A DNA stretch of 64,000 nt from CBDCFV01 sp965216425. Its GTDB lineage: Bacteria > Chloroflexota > Dehalococcoidia > Lucifugimonadales > UBA3495. Made by a program: the position numbers and the translations under genes. The notes beneath the pieces were generated by a model. It saw only the letters and a program-made list of their open reading frames with translations, was not told where the DNA came from and ran no database searches. How positions within the stretch are numbered: position 1 is the first letter of the stretch; every line of letters begins with the position of its first letter. The stretch spans positions 1,204,815 to 1,268,814 of the forward strand of contig CBDCFV010000005.1 in NCBI GenBank assembly GCA_965216425.1, given 5' to 3'. Below, one piece after another: positions 1 through 8,551 of this stretch.

Positions 1-1
1 C

Positions 2-1618
2 CAGGTTCTGCTCATCCTGCAACAGTTCGCCGGGTACACTCTTGGCGAGGCCGACATTGTTCGCAAGGCCATGGGCAAGAAGATAGCCTCCTTGATGGCC
101 GCCGAAAGGGAGCGGTTCGTGTCCGGCGCCCTTACCAACGGCTATGACTCAGACGTGGCAAGGACTATCTTCGACCTCATAGAGCCCTTCGCCGGGTATG
201 CGTTCAATAAGGCGCACAGTATCAGCTACGCCCTGATTTCGTACTGGACGGCCTACTTCAAGACCCACTACCCGCTGGAGTACATGGGGTCGGTGTTGAA
301 CTCCCGGATGGACCACCCTGAAAAGATGGTGACCTCGATCAACGAGTGTTTCCAACTGGGAATCCCGGTGTTGCTGCCCGACATCAACAAGTCCGACGAA
401 CTGTTTGCAATTGACGAAGGAGACGGGACTGCTCCGGGGTTGCGTGTAGGCTTGGCGGCCGTAAAGACCGTGGGTGAAAGCGCCGTCCGCCCTCTTTTGG
501 AGGAGCGTGATGCCAACGGGCCGTACAAGTCTATCGACGACTTTTGCCGCAGGGCCAACGGGGGTGGGTTGAACCGGCGCACTATGGAAAGCTTGGCTAA
601 AGCCGGCGCCTTCGACTCGCTGGCGCCCCGCGGGGCGGTCCTTGGCGCATTGGACCAGATTGTCGCCCTTGCTCAACTGGAGGCCCGCAACCGTGATTCA
701 GGTCAATCGAGCCTCTTTTCCGACCCCAACGGCGATGCCGACGGCGGTGCCCTTCCGGGCGTCGATTTGAGTAATTTCGACGTTTCTTCTGAGCAAAAGG
801 TTGCTTGGGAGCAGGAACTGTTGGGTGTTGCTCTTTCCGAGAACTCCCAGAGGCGGTTGGCTGCCCTCAATACGGGCACTGCGTTCAACTCGATGGACCA
901 GTTGGAAGATGAGATGCAAGGCCAGACGCTCTCGGTCCTGGGCTACGTGTCGTCGGTTACGGAGCGGTACACCAAGGAACAAAAGAAGTTCCTGGTGGTG
1001 GCGATGGAGTTGCTTGGCGGGTCGTTGGAGGTGGTGGTCTGGCCCAACGTTTTGGAGCAAACCCAGGACAAGTGGGTCCAAGGGGCCATACTGCTGGTTA
1101 CGGGCAGATTGCAACTCCGCAACGACCAGTTGACCTTGGCCTGTGACAAGGTGCAGCAATACCAGGAAGACGGTATGCCGCCGCCAAGCGCCAATGGCAA
1201 CGGCAAACACCGGGCCAACGGGAATAACGGCGCAGCTTCTGCCGCGTCCAACGGCGTTTCCTCCAACGGGGCAGCGGCCAACGGTCACAAGAACGGGCCG
1301 GCTGGAGGCCAACAAGCGTCATCCCGGCAACCGGCAGAGGAGAAGACTTCCAACGGCGCAGGACCTCGAACCGTGTCTCTGGCAGTGAAGGAGTCGGACA
1401 ACGCCAGGGAGGACGCCCACTTGCTTCGGGAAGTGATCGGTGTGCTTCTTGAGTATTCCGGCCATGATCGGGTGAACCTGGACATCAAGACCGTGGCTGG
1501 TCGTGTGCTGATGGAACTCCCAACGGTGAGCACCAGCTATTGCGAGGAGTTGGACCGGCGAGTATCGGAATTGCTGGGCGCGGAGTCAGTAAGGCTATAC
1601 GTGGAAGCGCCACAGTAG
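2..1618 (+). CDS. dnaE: DNA polymerase III subunit alpha, C-terminal 538 residues (5' end outside the window)
   Basis: Catalytic subunit of the replicative DNA polymerase III; the visible part holds the end of the polymerase core and the regions that follow it. The frame is open from base 2 and reads QVLLILQQFAGYTLGEAD before the first ATG at 71, so the gene enters from the left edge. The fingers-region signature GYAFNKAHSISYALISY is clear (about residues 66-82 of the visible part), followed by helix-hairpin-helix DNA-binding sequence (GLNRRTMESLAKAGAFD) and an OB-fold (LSVLGYVSSVTERYTKEQKKF). A low-complexity Asn/Gly/Ala linker (about residues 395-440) then leads to a short C-terminal domain. 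The linker is an unusual lineage-specific insertion. The PHP domain and catalytic aspartates lie outside the window. Confidence 0.95.
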   Translation, partial: QVLLILQQFAGYTLGEADIVRKAMGKKIASLMAAERERFVSGALTNGYDSDVARTIFDLIEPFAGYAFNKAHSISYALISYWTAYFKTHYPLEYMGSVLNSRMDHPEKMVTSINECFQLGIPVLLPDINKSDELFAIDEGDGTAPGLRVGLAAVKTVGESAVRPLLEERDANGPYKSIDDFCRRANGGGLNRRTMESLAKAGAFDSLAPRGAVLGALDQIVALAQLEARNRDSGQSSLFSDPNGDADGGALPGVDLSNFDVSSEQKVAWEQELLGVALSENSQRRLAALNTGTAFNSMDQLEDEMQGQTLSVLGYVSSVTERYTKEQKKFLVVAMELLGGSLEVVVWPNVLEQTQDKWVQGAILLVTGRLQLRNDQLTLACDKVQQYQEDGMPPPSANGNGKHRANGNNGAASAASNGVSSNGAAANGHKNGPAGGQQASSRQPAEEKTSNGAGPRTVSLAVKESDNAREDAHLLREVIGVLLEYSGHDRVNLDIKTVAGRVLMELPTVSTSYCEELDRRVSELLGAESVRLYVEAPQ

Positions 1619-1866
1619 GTTGAGACGGTTAACCGGCGCAGTGGGGCTTGGAAACTAACTTGGGGTAGACGACAGACTCTTGTCGCTGACCGAGGCCTAT
1701 GGATTCCCGCCTGCGCGGGAATGACGGGCGTGTGGGGCAATGGCCGGCCTGTACAAGAATGACGGGCCCGCACAGGAATGGCTGGCCTGTATGGGAATGA
1801 CGGGCCTGCGAGGCGATGGCCGGTTGGGGACGGGTTGGGCGCTGCGACGAGTTTTGAGGTACTTCC
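1619..1866. repeat. Intergenic repeat block: REP-like palindrome and three 38-bp tandem units
   Basis: A 20-bp palindrome (ATTCCCGCCTGCGCGGGAAT, 1703-1722) is followed by three imperfect 38-bp direct repeats starting at 1719, 1757 and 1795, each beginning GAATGACGGG. The region lies between two convergent genes. The palindrome belongs to the same REP-like family seen near 11.2, 41.2, 43.0 and 46.5 kb. There is no coding potential beyond repeat-derived frames. Confidence 0.75.
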
Positions 1867-2739
1867 TTAGCCCAGGAACTCCCGGATTACTTGCGCCAAC
1901 TCCGCTGGCTTGTGGTAGCCGATGTCGTGGATGGTTTCTGCAATCCAGTGGACGCGGCCGTTCTGCAGGGCTTGCCCCGCCGCCGCCACCATCTGTTCTC
2001 GCCTTACGGCGAAGTCCGAGCCTGCGTTTTGAGGTCTTGGCCCGGCGGCCACTATCATGGCCGGGCACACGATTCTGGGCAGGATGGACGAGGGCGGATG
2101 GTCCCACATAGCCCGGATTACCTGAATGTGGTTGGTTGGTTTCAAGATGTCCCGGATCTGGCCCTCTTCGTCCTCGTATACCATGGTCTGGAGGACCCGC
2201 TCCAAGTCGTCGGACCAGCAGTCGGCCAACTGCGTTCGCAACCTGTCCAGGAACTCATCCCGAGTGCCTGCAACGTTGCGCGGCCTGACACGATGGGACC
2301 ACTCCTCCCAAGTAGTATCGCCTCCGGCTTGGCCCCCCAGAAAACCTCCGTCGATCATCACCACCTTGGTGACCCGCTCCGGACGGAGGCCCGCCAAGTG
2401 AGTGGCTACGTTGCCCCCCCAGGAATGGCCCAGGACAGCCGCCCGGGCAATGCCCAAGTGGTCCATCAACCCCGTCACGTCGTCTGCGAGGGTCTCCCAA
2501 TCGTAGCCGCTGTCGGCTTGAGTGGTCTGGCCGTGGCCTCGCTGGTCCGGCGCCACTACCCGGTAGTGGTCTCGCAGCAGGGGCGTTACGATGTCGTACC
2601 AGTTGGCCGAGGACGCCAGACCGTGCAGGGCCATCACCGGCGCTCCGTCCCCTCCCCAGTCCAGGTAGCGCATCCGCAAATCACCAACGTCCACCCAACA
2701 TTCGGCAGGTCCCTTGGAAACGTGTTCTGGCGTGGTCAA
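1867..2739 (-). CDS. Alpha/beta-fold hydrolase
   Basis: A 290-residue alpha/beta hydrolase, probably an esterase or epoxide/haloalkane-type hydrolase of unknown substrate. The oxyanion-hole motif is ALHGLASSANW (about residue 40), the nucleophile elbow is LGHSWGGN (Ser about residue 106), and the catalytic His is probably in ETIHDIGYH near the C-terminus. There is no signal peptide, so it is probably cytoplasmic. The start is TTG at 2739, preceded by a strong GGAGGG six bases upstream; no ATG lies close by. It is a single gene on the minus strand with no obvious operon partner. Confidence 0.85.
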   Translation of the reverse strand: MTTPEHVSKGPAECWVDVGDLRMRYLDWGGDGAPVMALHGLASSANWYDIVTPLLRDHYRVVAPDQRGHGQTTQADSGYDWETLADDVTGLMDHLGIARAAVLGHSWGGNVATHLAGLRPERVTKVVMIDGGFLGGQAGGDTTWEEWSHRVRPRNVAGTRDEFLDRLRTQLADCWSDDLERVLQTMVYEDEEGQIRDILKPTNHIQVIRAMWDHPPSSILPRIVCPAMIVAAGPRPQNAGSDFAVRREQMVAAAGQALQNGRVHWIAETIHDIGYHKPAELAQVIREFLG

Positions 2740-2759
2740 TTCAAACCCTCCAAGTAAAA

Positions 2760-2838
2760 GTGACTTTAACCGCAGAACAAGCAGAGACTGCGGAGCATTC
2801 CATGGTTTTCTCGGCGTTCTCTGCGCGCACCGCGGTTA
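2760..2838. repeat. Interspersed inverted repeat (ACCGCRG...CTGCGG type)
   Basis: Short interspersed repeat flanked by TTAACCGCAGA and GCGCACCGCGGTTAA, with inverted ends. A degenerate relative, rich in CAGAGA and TCTCTG words, lies at about 3362-3436 on the other side of the methyltransferase gene. The two bracket that gene. Confidence 0.5.
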
Positions 2839-3348
2839 ATTGCCACTCGTAAGACTTTCAAACTCCAGCAACCGCGCCTTTACTCGTAGCCCACCGGCGC
2901 CGTAGCCGCGAAGGTCCCCATTGCTGGCGATCACCCGGTGGCAAGGGATAATCAAGGCGAAGGGGTTCTTGGCCATGGCTTGTCCTGCGGCCCGCGCAGC
3001 CAAGGGGCGCCCTGCTTCGGCGGCAAGCCATGCGTAAGTCCGCGTTTCTCCCGGGGGGATTTGCCGGCATGCCGACCAAGCCGCCCCGAAGAAGGGGGGT
3101 GCGCCGCTCATATCCAGGGCTATTCCGTCGAGTGCGGTCGTCTCACCCTCAAAGTACCGTTCAAAGCAGCCTCGAACATCCAGAAAGCTCTCCATGTCCT
3201 CCACTGCGCCGTCCAGAGCGCGCCCCAAGTCTTCAATCACTTCCTGAGGAGACGGCTTGAAGCTAAGCTTGCGCAATCCCTTATCCGTTCCAACCAGTCC
3301 TATCCAACCCAGTGGAAACTCGATCAGGCAATACTTGTCTTCCGGCAT
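2836..3348 (-). CDS. ogt: Methylated-DNA--protein-cysteine S-methyltransferase
   Basis: Suicide repair enzyme that moves methyl or alkyl groups from O6-alkylguanine (and O4-alkylthymine) to its own cysteine. The active-site block IIPCHRVIASNGDLRGYGAG is intact (Cys about residue 135), preceded by the helix-turn-helix recognition region (PPGETRTYAWLAAEAGRP, with AAGQAMAKNP). At 170 residues it matches stand-alone Ogt/MGT proteins and lacks an Ada regulatory domain. ATG start with GAGGG upstream. The gene symbol rests on domain organisation; ogt and mgt cannot be separated here. Confidence 0.92.
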   Translation of the reverse strand: MPEDKYCLIEFPLGWIGLVGTDKGLRKLSFKPSPQEVIEDLGRALDGAVEDMESFLDVRGCFERYFEGETTALDGIALDMSGAPPFFGAAWSACRQIPPGETRTYAWLAAEAGRPLAARAAGQAMAKNPFALIIPCHRVIASNGDLRGYGAGGLRVKARLLEFESLTSGN

Positions 3349-3436
3349 ATTTCCCTCTCAAAATTAACTGCGACGCAGGCAGAGAGCGGCGATGAAACAG
3401 AGGCATACTCCGCGATCTCTGTGGTGAAAGCGGCTG

Positions 3437-5950
3437 TCACAGCGTCCGCGGGCGGAAAATGCGCAGCAACAGGGCCGACCGAAGCCGTATCCATGCTTGC
3501 ATCAATTGAAGCCGCTGGTCTGCGTCCAATTCCTTGTTGCCGTAGACTTGGCTCACGTAGTGTCCGGTAATAACCGACACCTGTTCCCGGTACTCAGGCA
3601 GGGCTTCAACCAAACGCCGTTGATACTGGTACGGTGTATGGTAGGCCGCCGGCCGTACCGCCCCAAGGGTCGCCAGCAACGCCATCCGGCGGAACGCTAC
3701 TCTGGGGTCTTCGGACGCGACCATGAACCTCCGCCACAGCAGCGCCAGAACCCCCGCCACTGCCAGCACGCAGACCAGCGCTATCAACGCCCACAGGAGG
3801 ACGCCGGCCAACCGCGCGCCGAAGGTCAGCGGCCCGAGGGTATTAAATTGGTCCGGGTTGTTGGATAACGCCGGATCGCACTCGCCAATATCCTCCAAGC
3901 ACTCCTCGTCATCGATCTCGTCGGAGATGAACAGGGTGGAGGTATCTTCTTCCTCTTCCGGTTGTACGGCGACCGGGATGGCCCGTCCCGGCGTTGCTTC
4001 ATAGGATATCCAGCCGTAGTTCGGCACGTAGACTTCCAGCCACCCGTGGCTATTGGAGTCCAATACCACGTAAATATCCTGGTCTCTCACCTTGTTGCCG
4101 GCGGTGTAGCCGGTGACCATGCGGGCCGGGATGTCCACCGACCGCAGCATGACCGTCATGGCAGACGCGAAATACTCGCTGTAACCCTGTTTCTGCTCAA
4201 ACAAGAAGTGGTCGACTCCATCGGCGTCGAAAGGAGGCGGCTCCACAGCCAGCGTGTAAGGGAATTTCGTGGTCAGGTGTTCTTTAATGGCCTCGGCTTT
4301 GTCGTAGGGAGTCTCCGCGTCGGCGGTCACGGTTGCGGCAAGGTCCCGCACCCGCTGGGGCAGACTGTCGGGAAGCTGAAGGTACCGCTGGGTTACCCAC
4401 GCGGGATAATCGTCTCCGGCAGTACGCAACTGGGCGGGCGTAGCATTGGAGACCGACGACGTGACCGTGTAGGTTTCCCTGGCCTTGACTTCCTTTTCGC
4501 TGCGCACTGACAACACATCGGGCCGGAGCGGGATCACGTCCGCCACTATCGCTTCGTCGATCCGGCCTCCTTGTGCCCTGGTCACTCCGACCAAGTGTAA
4601 GTTGCTGTCCAGCAGAGAGGACAGGGCTGAGAGTTTCATATCCGGCCCGCGCTGGTGGATAGCTTGGTACAGTTTCGTGGCTGCCTCTTCCACCGGCGGG
4701 GGTAAGAGATCCCTGGTCAGCACTCCTGTGAAATCCACCGAATATGTGGGGGATTCGTAGGTCTCGATCTGCACCGGCCGGTCAACGTCGACTACCTGGG
4801 TCCCGGCAAACAGGTTGTTGGAGTTGTACATTGGGGTAACGGAGTAGCTGACTTCAAACCGCCCTTCGTATGGTTGAAGCGATGATATAGGAGGAGCCCA
4901 TCCCACCGGTCTCATAACAGTGTTGTCGGACTTCCAGCCTTTAGGAGTGTAAGTGGCGTAGGTCCTGGCCTTCCAGTACATCGGCACTTGAGATTCAACC
5001 CACAGGACCTGAGATTGGGTAGGGTTGATCTCGCCCTGGAAGGCCAGCACGTCCCCCCAGATTCGATACCCCAGCGGCTTCCGCGCGGGAAGACCGGCGA
5101 AGAGGCGGTTGAAGTCGGCCTCGAAGCTCTTCAGCGGCGTCCGCATGTATTCGTAAGCGTCGTTGGTGGGGCCGAATTTGCCGCCGGTCGGTATAGCATA
5201 GAAAGCCACCACTATTACCACAAGGGCGAGCAGGAAAGTGTCGGAGATCGAAAGGGCTCCCAAGTGGCCGTCATAAGTGACGTTTCTCTCATCCCATTCC
5301 CGGCGCCGCCGAACCGACTGCACCCGCGCAATCAACAGCAGTCCGGTGAACAGGTAGAAGAGCAGAAAACGGCTTGCCTCAGGGGGTAGATAGGTGAGGT
5401 TCGACAGCAAGCCCATGCCGCCCAGCACGAACACGCCCCAGAAGTTCCTGTAACGGCAAAACAGCCAAGTGGCTAGGAAACCGGCTATCCAGGTTGCGCA
5501 CATAATGCCGAAGGCAAAGGGGACCGAGTCGATGTTGATTGACCCGGTCTCCGCGGCTTCCCACCAGAGGCCCAACCGGGTCCAAAGCTGTGCGGCGTTG
5601 GTCACCGCAACTTCCCGCGACTGGAAAGAGGTAATCTGCCAAACAACGGCCAATAGCCCCAAGGCGGCTCCGATGGGCAACGTCAGGATGCCCCACCAAG
5701 GCAACCGCGCCAGCAGGATGCCGGCCACCAAGGCCATCAACAGCAACCCTTTGAGGTCGGGCAACGGCACCCAGTTGGCTTCTTCGACGGACCAGATGAC
5801 CACCAACAGGTTCAACGCGAGGACGCCAAGGGCCATCCAGCCGTCGGAGGGCCGGAAAAACCGCGCCACGGCAATCAGGCCATGCAACGGGTTAAACGCC
5901 GCCGGACGCTCTCTTACCGCGACCGCTTCAACCAGCGCGTTGAAGTTCAT
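3437..5950 (-). CDS. Membrane-anchored transglutaminase-like protein with a non-canonical active site
   Basis: An 837-residue protein of the TgpA/DUF3488 type: about six N-terminal membrane helices (residues 35-260), an extracytoplasmic linker, a transglutaminase/protease-like core (about 560-670), one further membrane helix (LAGVLLWALIALVCVLAVAG) and a cytoplasmic DUF4129-like tail. The core normally carries a Cys-His-Asp triad. Here the nucleophile block reads GYSEYFASAM, with AGC (Ser) where Cys is expected; the His block SHGWLEVY is present; and the Asp block reads YEATPG, with Glu. Last gene of the moxR - DUF58 operon, overlapping the preceding gene by ATGA. This trio is common in bacteria and probably acts at the cell envelope; its substrate is unknown. 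Confidence 0.85.
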   Translation of the reverse strand: MNFNALVEAVAVRERPAAFNPLHGLIAVARFFRPSDGWMALGVLALNLLVVIWSVEEANWVPLPDLKGLLLMALVAGILLARLPWWGILTLPIGAALGLLAVVWQITSFQSREVAVTNAAQLWTRLGLWWEAAETGSINIDSVPFAFGIMCATWIAGFLATWLFCRYRNFWGVFVLGGMGLLSNLTYLPPEASRFLLFYLFTGLLLIARVQSVRRRREWDERNVTYDGHLGALSISDTFLLALVVIVVAFYAIPTGGKFGPTNDAYEYMRTPLKSFEADFNRLFAGLPARKPLGYRIWGDVLAFQGEINPTQSQVLWVESQVPMYWKARTYATYTPKGWKSDNTVMRPVGWAPPISSLQPYEGRFEVSYSVTPMYNSNNLFAGTQVVDVDRPVQIETYESPTYSVDFTGVLTRDLLPPPVEEAATKLYQAIHQRGPDMKLSALSSLLDSNLHLVGVTRAQGGRIDEAIVADVIPLRPDVLSVRSEKEVKARETYTVTSSVSNATPAQLRTAGDDYPAWVTQRYLQLPDSLPQRVRDLAATVTADAETPYDKAEAIKEHLTTKFPYTLAVEPPPFDADGVDHFLFEQKQGYSEYFASAMTVMLRSVDIPARMVTGYTAGNKVRDQDIYVVLDSNSHGWLEVYVPNYGWISYEATPGRAIPVAVQPEEEEDTSTLFISDEIDDEECLEDIGECDPALSNNPDQFNTLGPLTFGARLAGVLLWALIALVCVLAVAGVLALLWRRFMVASEDPRVAFRRMALLATLGAVRPAAYHTPYQYQRRLVEALPEYREQVSVITGHYVSQVYGNKELDADQRLQLMQAWIRLRSALLLRIFRPRTL

Positions 5951-7218
5951 CCCGCAGCCCCCGTGACGCTCGCTTGCCGCGTCTCGCTTACAACGGACTC
6001 CCGTCGCCCCAAGGGTATTCGCAGGGCTTCGTTCAGAGATTGGCCTCTTTTGGCGATGTAGGCTCCGATGTCGTTGTCGAAGAGGTAGTCAATCAGGAAT
6101 CTCTGCTCTCTTGACCCGCCGAATTCCTGGGGGTCGATAAGCACCACCGCAACGTTGACTCCCTTTCGGCGCAGGTCGTTAAGGGCCGGTACCCACTCCG
6201 CCCCGGCGGATGGGGTTATCACCGTCAAGGTGTTGAACCGGCTTAATTGACCGCGCAAATCGTATAGGTACCTTTCCAAGGATACAGAGCCGTTGGCTCG
6301 CATCTGCGCCAAGGACTCGAACAACCTTCCTTGGTGCTCCGGGCTGCTGTCGGGCCGGAAAATGTAGGTGTTGTCGCTGTTGGACGCCAAGCCCACCGGC
6401 ATGGACAACTCCACCAACTTCGAAATCAGGGACGCCGCGATGGTCACGCCCAGTTCCTCGGTGTTGTCCGACTCGTCATTGGAGGATGGGTGTGAGGAGC
6501 GCTGCATGTCCAGCAACACCCAAGCGTCTGCCGATTGGCCCAGGTCGAACTCCTTCACCATGAGGGTGTTCATGCGGGCAGTGTAGGGCCAGTGAATACG
6601 CCGAAAGCTGTCCCCGTGGACGTATTCCCTGACCGATGAAACGTCGGTAGTTATCTGGCTGACGTAATGGCTTGTCCGGCTCTCGCTGGGCAAGTTGGCC
6701 AAGCGCAAGTCCAAGTCCGGCAGCGGCTCAATGGCGGGGAAGACTATGAACGGCTCGGGCTCTCCAAACAGGCGCCGGAACCGGAAGATCCCCAGAGGGT
6801 CCTGCCCTACTACCTCCACCTGCCCAACGTGGTAGAGGCCTCGCCTGCTCAGGTAAGTCTCGGTGCGCCAAGTGCGGGCTTGGTCCTTGACCATGGCGAT
6901 GCCCCGGCCGGGGGTATTGCCCGGCAAATCGGTGAACTCCGATACCTCCAACCAAGACTTGGGAAGGCGGTTGGTGTTTCGGATGCTGACGCGCCCTTCA
7001 AGATACTCGCCTGCCTGTCCCCGGCTGGTGATGCGGCTTAACTGGATGTCGATGCCCCTGAGACTAAGCAATGCCCAGCCAATACCGATCACGCCCATCA
7101 ACGCCAGCGTGTAAAGGAATTGGTAGAAGAACTGAAAGCCGGTGCCCACGGTATAAAAACCAATGACCAGGAACAGTACGAAGACGCCGGCAGTCCTTTT
7201 GGTTAAGAACCTTTTCAT
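5947..7218 (-). CDS. DUF58 domain-containing membrane protein
   Basis: A 423-residue protein with two closely spaced N-terminal membrane helices (residues about 10-50) followed by a DUF58 domain. The DUF58 signature is visible as VREYVHGDSFRRIHWPYTAR (about residues 195-215), followed by a VWA-like region (DAWVLLDMQRS). It sits between moxR (13-bp gap) and the transglutaminase gene (4-bp overlap). The MoxR ATPase, DUF58/VWA and transglutaminase trio is a known conserved arrangement in which MoxR is thought to act as a chaperone for the VWA-like partner. Direct function unknown. Confidence 0.87.
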   Translation of the reverse strand: MKRFLTKRTAGVFVLFLVIGFYTVGTGFQFFYQFLYTLALMGVIGIGWALLSLRGIDIQLSRITSRGQAGEYLEGRVSIRNTNRLPKSWLEVSEFTDLPGNTPGRGIAMVKDQARTWRTETYLSRRGLYHVGQVEVVGQDPLGIFRFRRLFGEPEPFIVFPAIEPLPDLDLRLANLPSESRTSHYVSQITTDVSSVREYVHGDSFRRIHWPYTARMNTLMVKEFDLGQSADAWVLLDMQRSSHPSSNDESDNTEELGVTIAASLISKLVELSMPVGLASNSDNTYIFRPDSSPEHQGRLFESLAQMRANGSVSLERYLYDLRGQLSRFNTLTVITPSAGAEWVPALNDLRRKGVNVAVVLIDPQEFGGSREQRFLIDYLFDNDIGAYIAKRGQSLNEALRIPLGRRESVVSETRQASVTGAAG

Positions 7219-7231
7219 TTTTCGGTTCCGG

Positions 7232-8191
7232 CTAACCCGATCGGGCTGCTCCGGGTACAGCCACCGAGTTGAGTAAGTCGGTGATCAAGTCAGCGCTTCG
7301 AACTCCTCGCATTCTTGCTGAGGGAGCCAGGATAATCCGGTGGGCGGTCACCGCCGGGGCAAGGACCTTGATGTCGTCCGGTATCACGTAGTCGCGGTCC
7401 AGGACCAGCGCCAATGCCCTGGATGCACGAAACAGTCCCAAAGAGGCCCGCGGCGACGCTCCAAGAGCCACATCCCGGTGGTCCCGGGTCGATTCGGTTA
7501 GCGTTACGATGTACTCGCGCACGGACCTGTCTACGTACACCTCTTTGGCCGCTTCCTGAAGGCGGACTATTTCAATGGGATTAGTCACCGGTTCGAGGCT
7601 CTCGATTGGGTGGGTCTGCTCCTGCTGCCCGATGACCGAGAGTTCCTCCTCGAAATCCGGGTAGCCGAGACTTATCCTCATCAGGAACCTGTCAAGCTGG
7701 GCCTCCGGCAGAGGGAAGGTGCCTTCATATTCGATAGGGTTTTGGGTCGCCATTACGAGGAAAGGGTGCTGCAAATGGTGAGTAACGCCGTCCACCGTGA
7801 CTTGCAACTCCTCCATGGCCTCGAGAAGCGCCGATTGGGTCTTGGGTGTTGCCCGGTTGATCTCGTCGGCCAGCACAACCTCGGCCATGATCGGTCCCGG
7901 GCGGAACTGGAACTCCCCGCTGGACTGGTTGTAGACCGATATACCGGCGACGTCGCTGGGCAGCAGGTCGGGAGTAAACTGTATACGCTTGAAATCGCAG
8001 CCGATGGACACGGAAAGGCTTTTCGCCAGCATGGTCTTGCCCACGCCGGGCACATCTTCCAACAGGATATGGCCTTGGGCGATCAGGGCTGCCAGAGCGT
8101 GTTCGATTACCTCCGTTTTGCCCACGATTACCTTGGATACATTGTCTACGATATCCCGTGCAACCTGGCTTGGAGACGAGTGGTTGGTCAA
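7232..8191 (-). CDS. MoxR-family AAA+ ATPase
   Basis: A 319-residue AAA+ ATPase of the MoxR family. Walker A is DVPGVGKTMLAKS (about residue 43), Walker B is VVLADEINRATPKTQSALLE (about residue 107), and the MoxR-typical ATQNPIEYEGTFPLPEAQLD block is present. The start codon is TTG at 8191 with a perfect AGGAGG six bases upstream; no ATG matches this signal. First gene of the operon with DUF58 and the transglutaminase-like protein. Probably a chaperone-like ATPase for the downstream products. Confidence 0.92.
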   Translation of the reverse strand: MTNHSSPSQVARDIVDNVSKVIVGKTEVIEHALAALIAQGHILLEDVPGVGKTMLAKSLSVSIGCDFKRIQFTPDLLPSDVAGISVYNQSSGEFQFRPGPIMAEVVLADEINRATPKTQSALLEAMEELQVTVDGVTHHLQHPFLVMATQNPIEYEGTFPLPEAQLDRFLMRISLGYPDFEEELSVIGQQEQTHPIESLEPVTNPIEIVRLQEAAKEVYVDRSVREYIVTLTESTRDHRDVALGASPRASLGLFRASRALALVLDRDYVIPDDIKVLAPAVTAHRIILAPSARMRGVRSADLITDLLNSVAVPGAARSG

Positions 8192-8551
8192 CTACGACCT
8201 CCTGACTTCACCAAGGCAACCGCCTTAAAGAAATCGGCCTCTACGAATCGAAATGAGTTTACCACAGGAAATTAACATGGGACACTCGCGCGTTTCACGT
8301 TGCGGACGGCTCAACCGTTACACCCGTTTAGCGTAGAGCTTTTGCCCCTTCGTCGGCTGCACCGGCGTTACGGACCGGATAGACTGCTGCTTGCATCCAA
8401 ACTGTTGGCTCCTGTCGTAAGTTCTATTACCATTGAATCCTGAAATATAACATATTATCTAAGGCTTTCCATGGGGTTCGATGGTAGAATCATCCACCGG
8501 CTAAAGCAGCACCTTGGCGGCGTAGCCGGAGTCTCGAAGGGGTAAAGTAGC
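8192..8551. other. Divergent intergenic region (360 bp), no gene seen
   Basis: Lies between the moxR operon (minus) and the thioredoxin-like lipoprotein (plus). It holds the AGGAGG site for moxR (8198-8203) and an AT-rich stretch at 8441-8460 (TATAACATATTAT) that could carry a promoter for the rightward gene. A TTGAAT at 8433 has poor spacing, so no firm promoter is called. Confidence 0.5.

Noticed and set aside
1719..1832. Possible CRISPR array
   Set aside because: Only three imperfect head-to-tail units with no unique spacers and no cas genes in the window.
8433..8460. Promoter TTGAAT...TATTAT upstream of the thioredoxin-like lipoprotein
   Set aside because: The spacer is only 14 bp and an alternative -10 is closer still, so the match is probably due to AT-richness.
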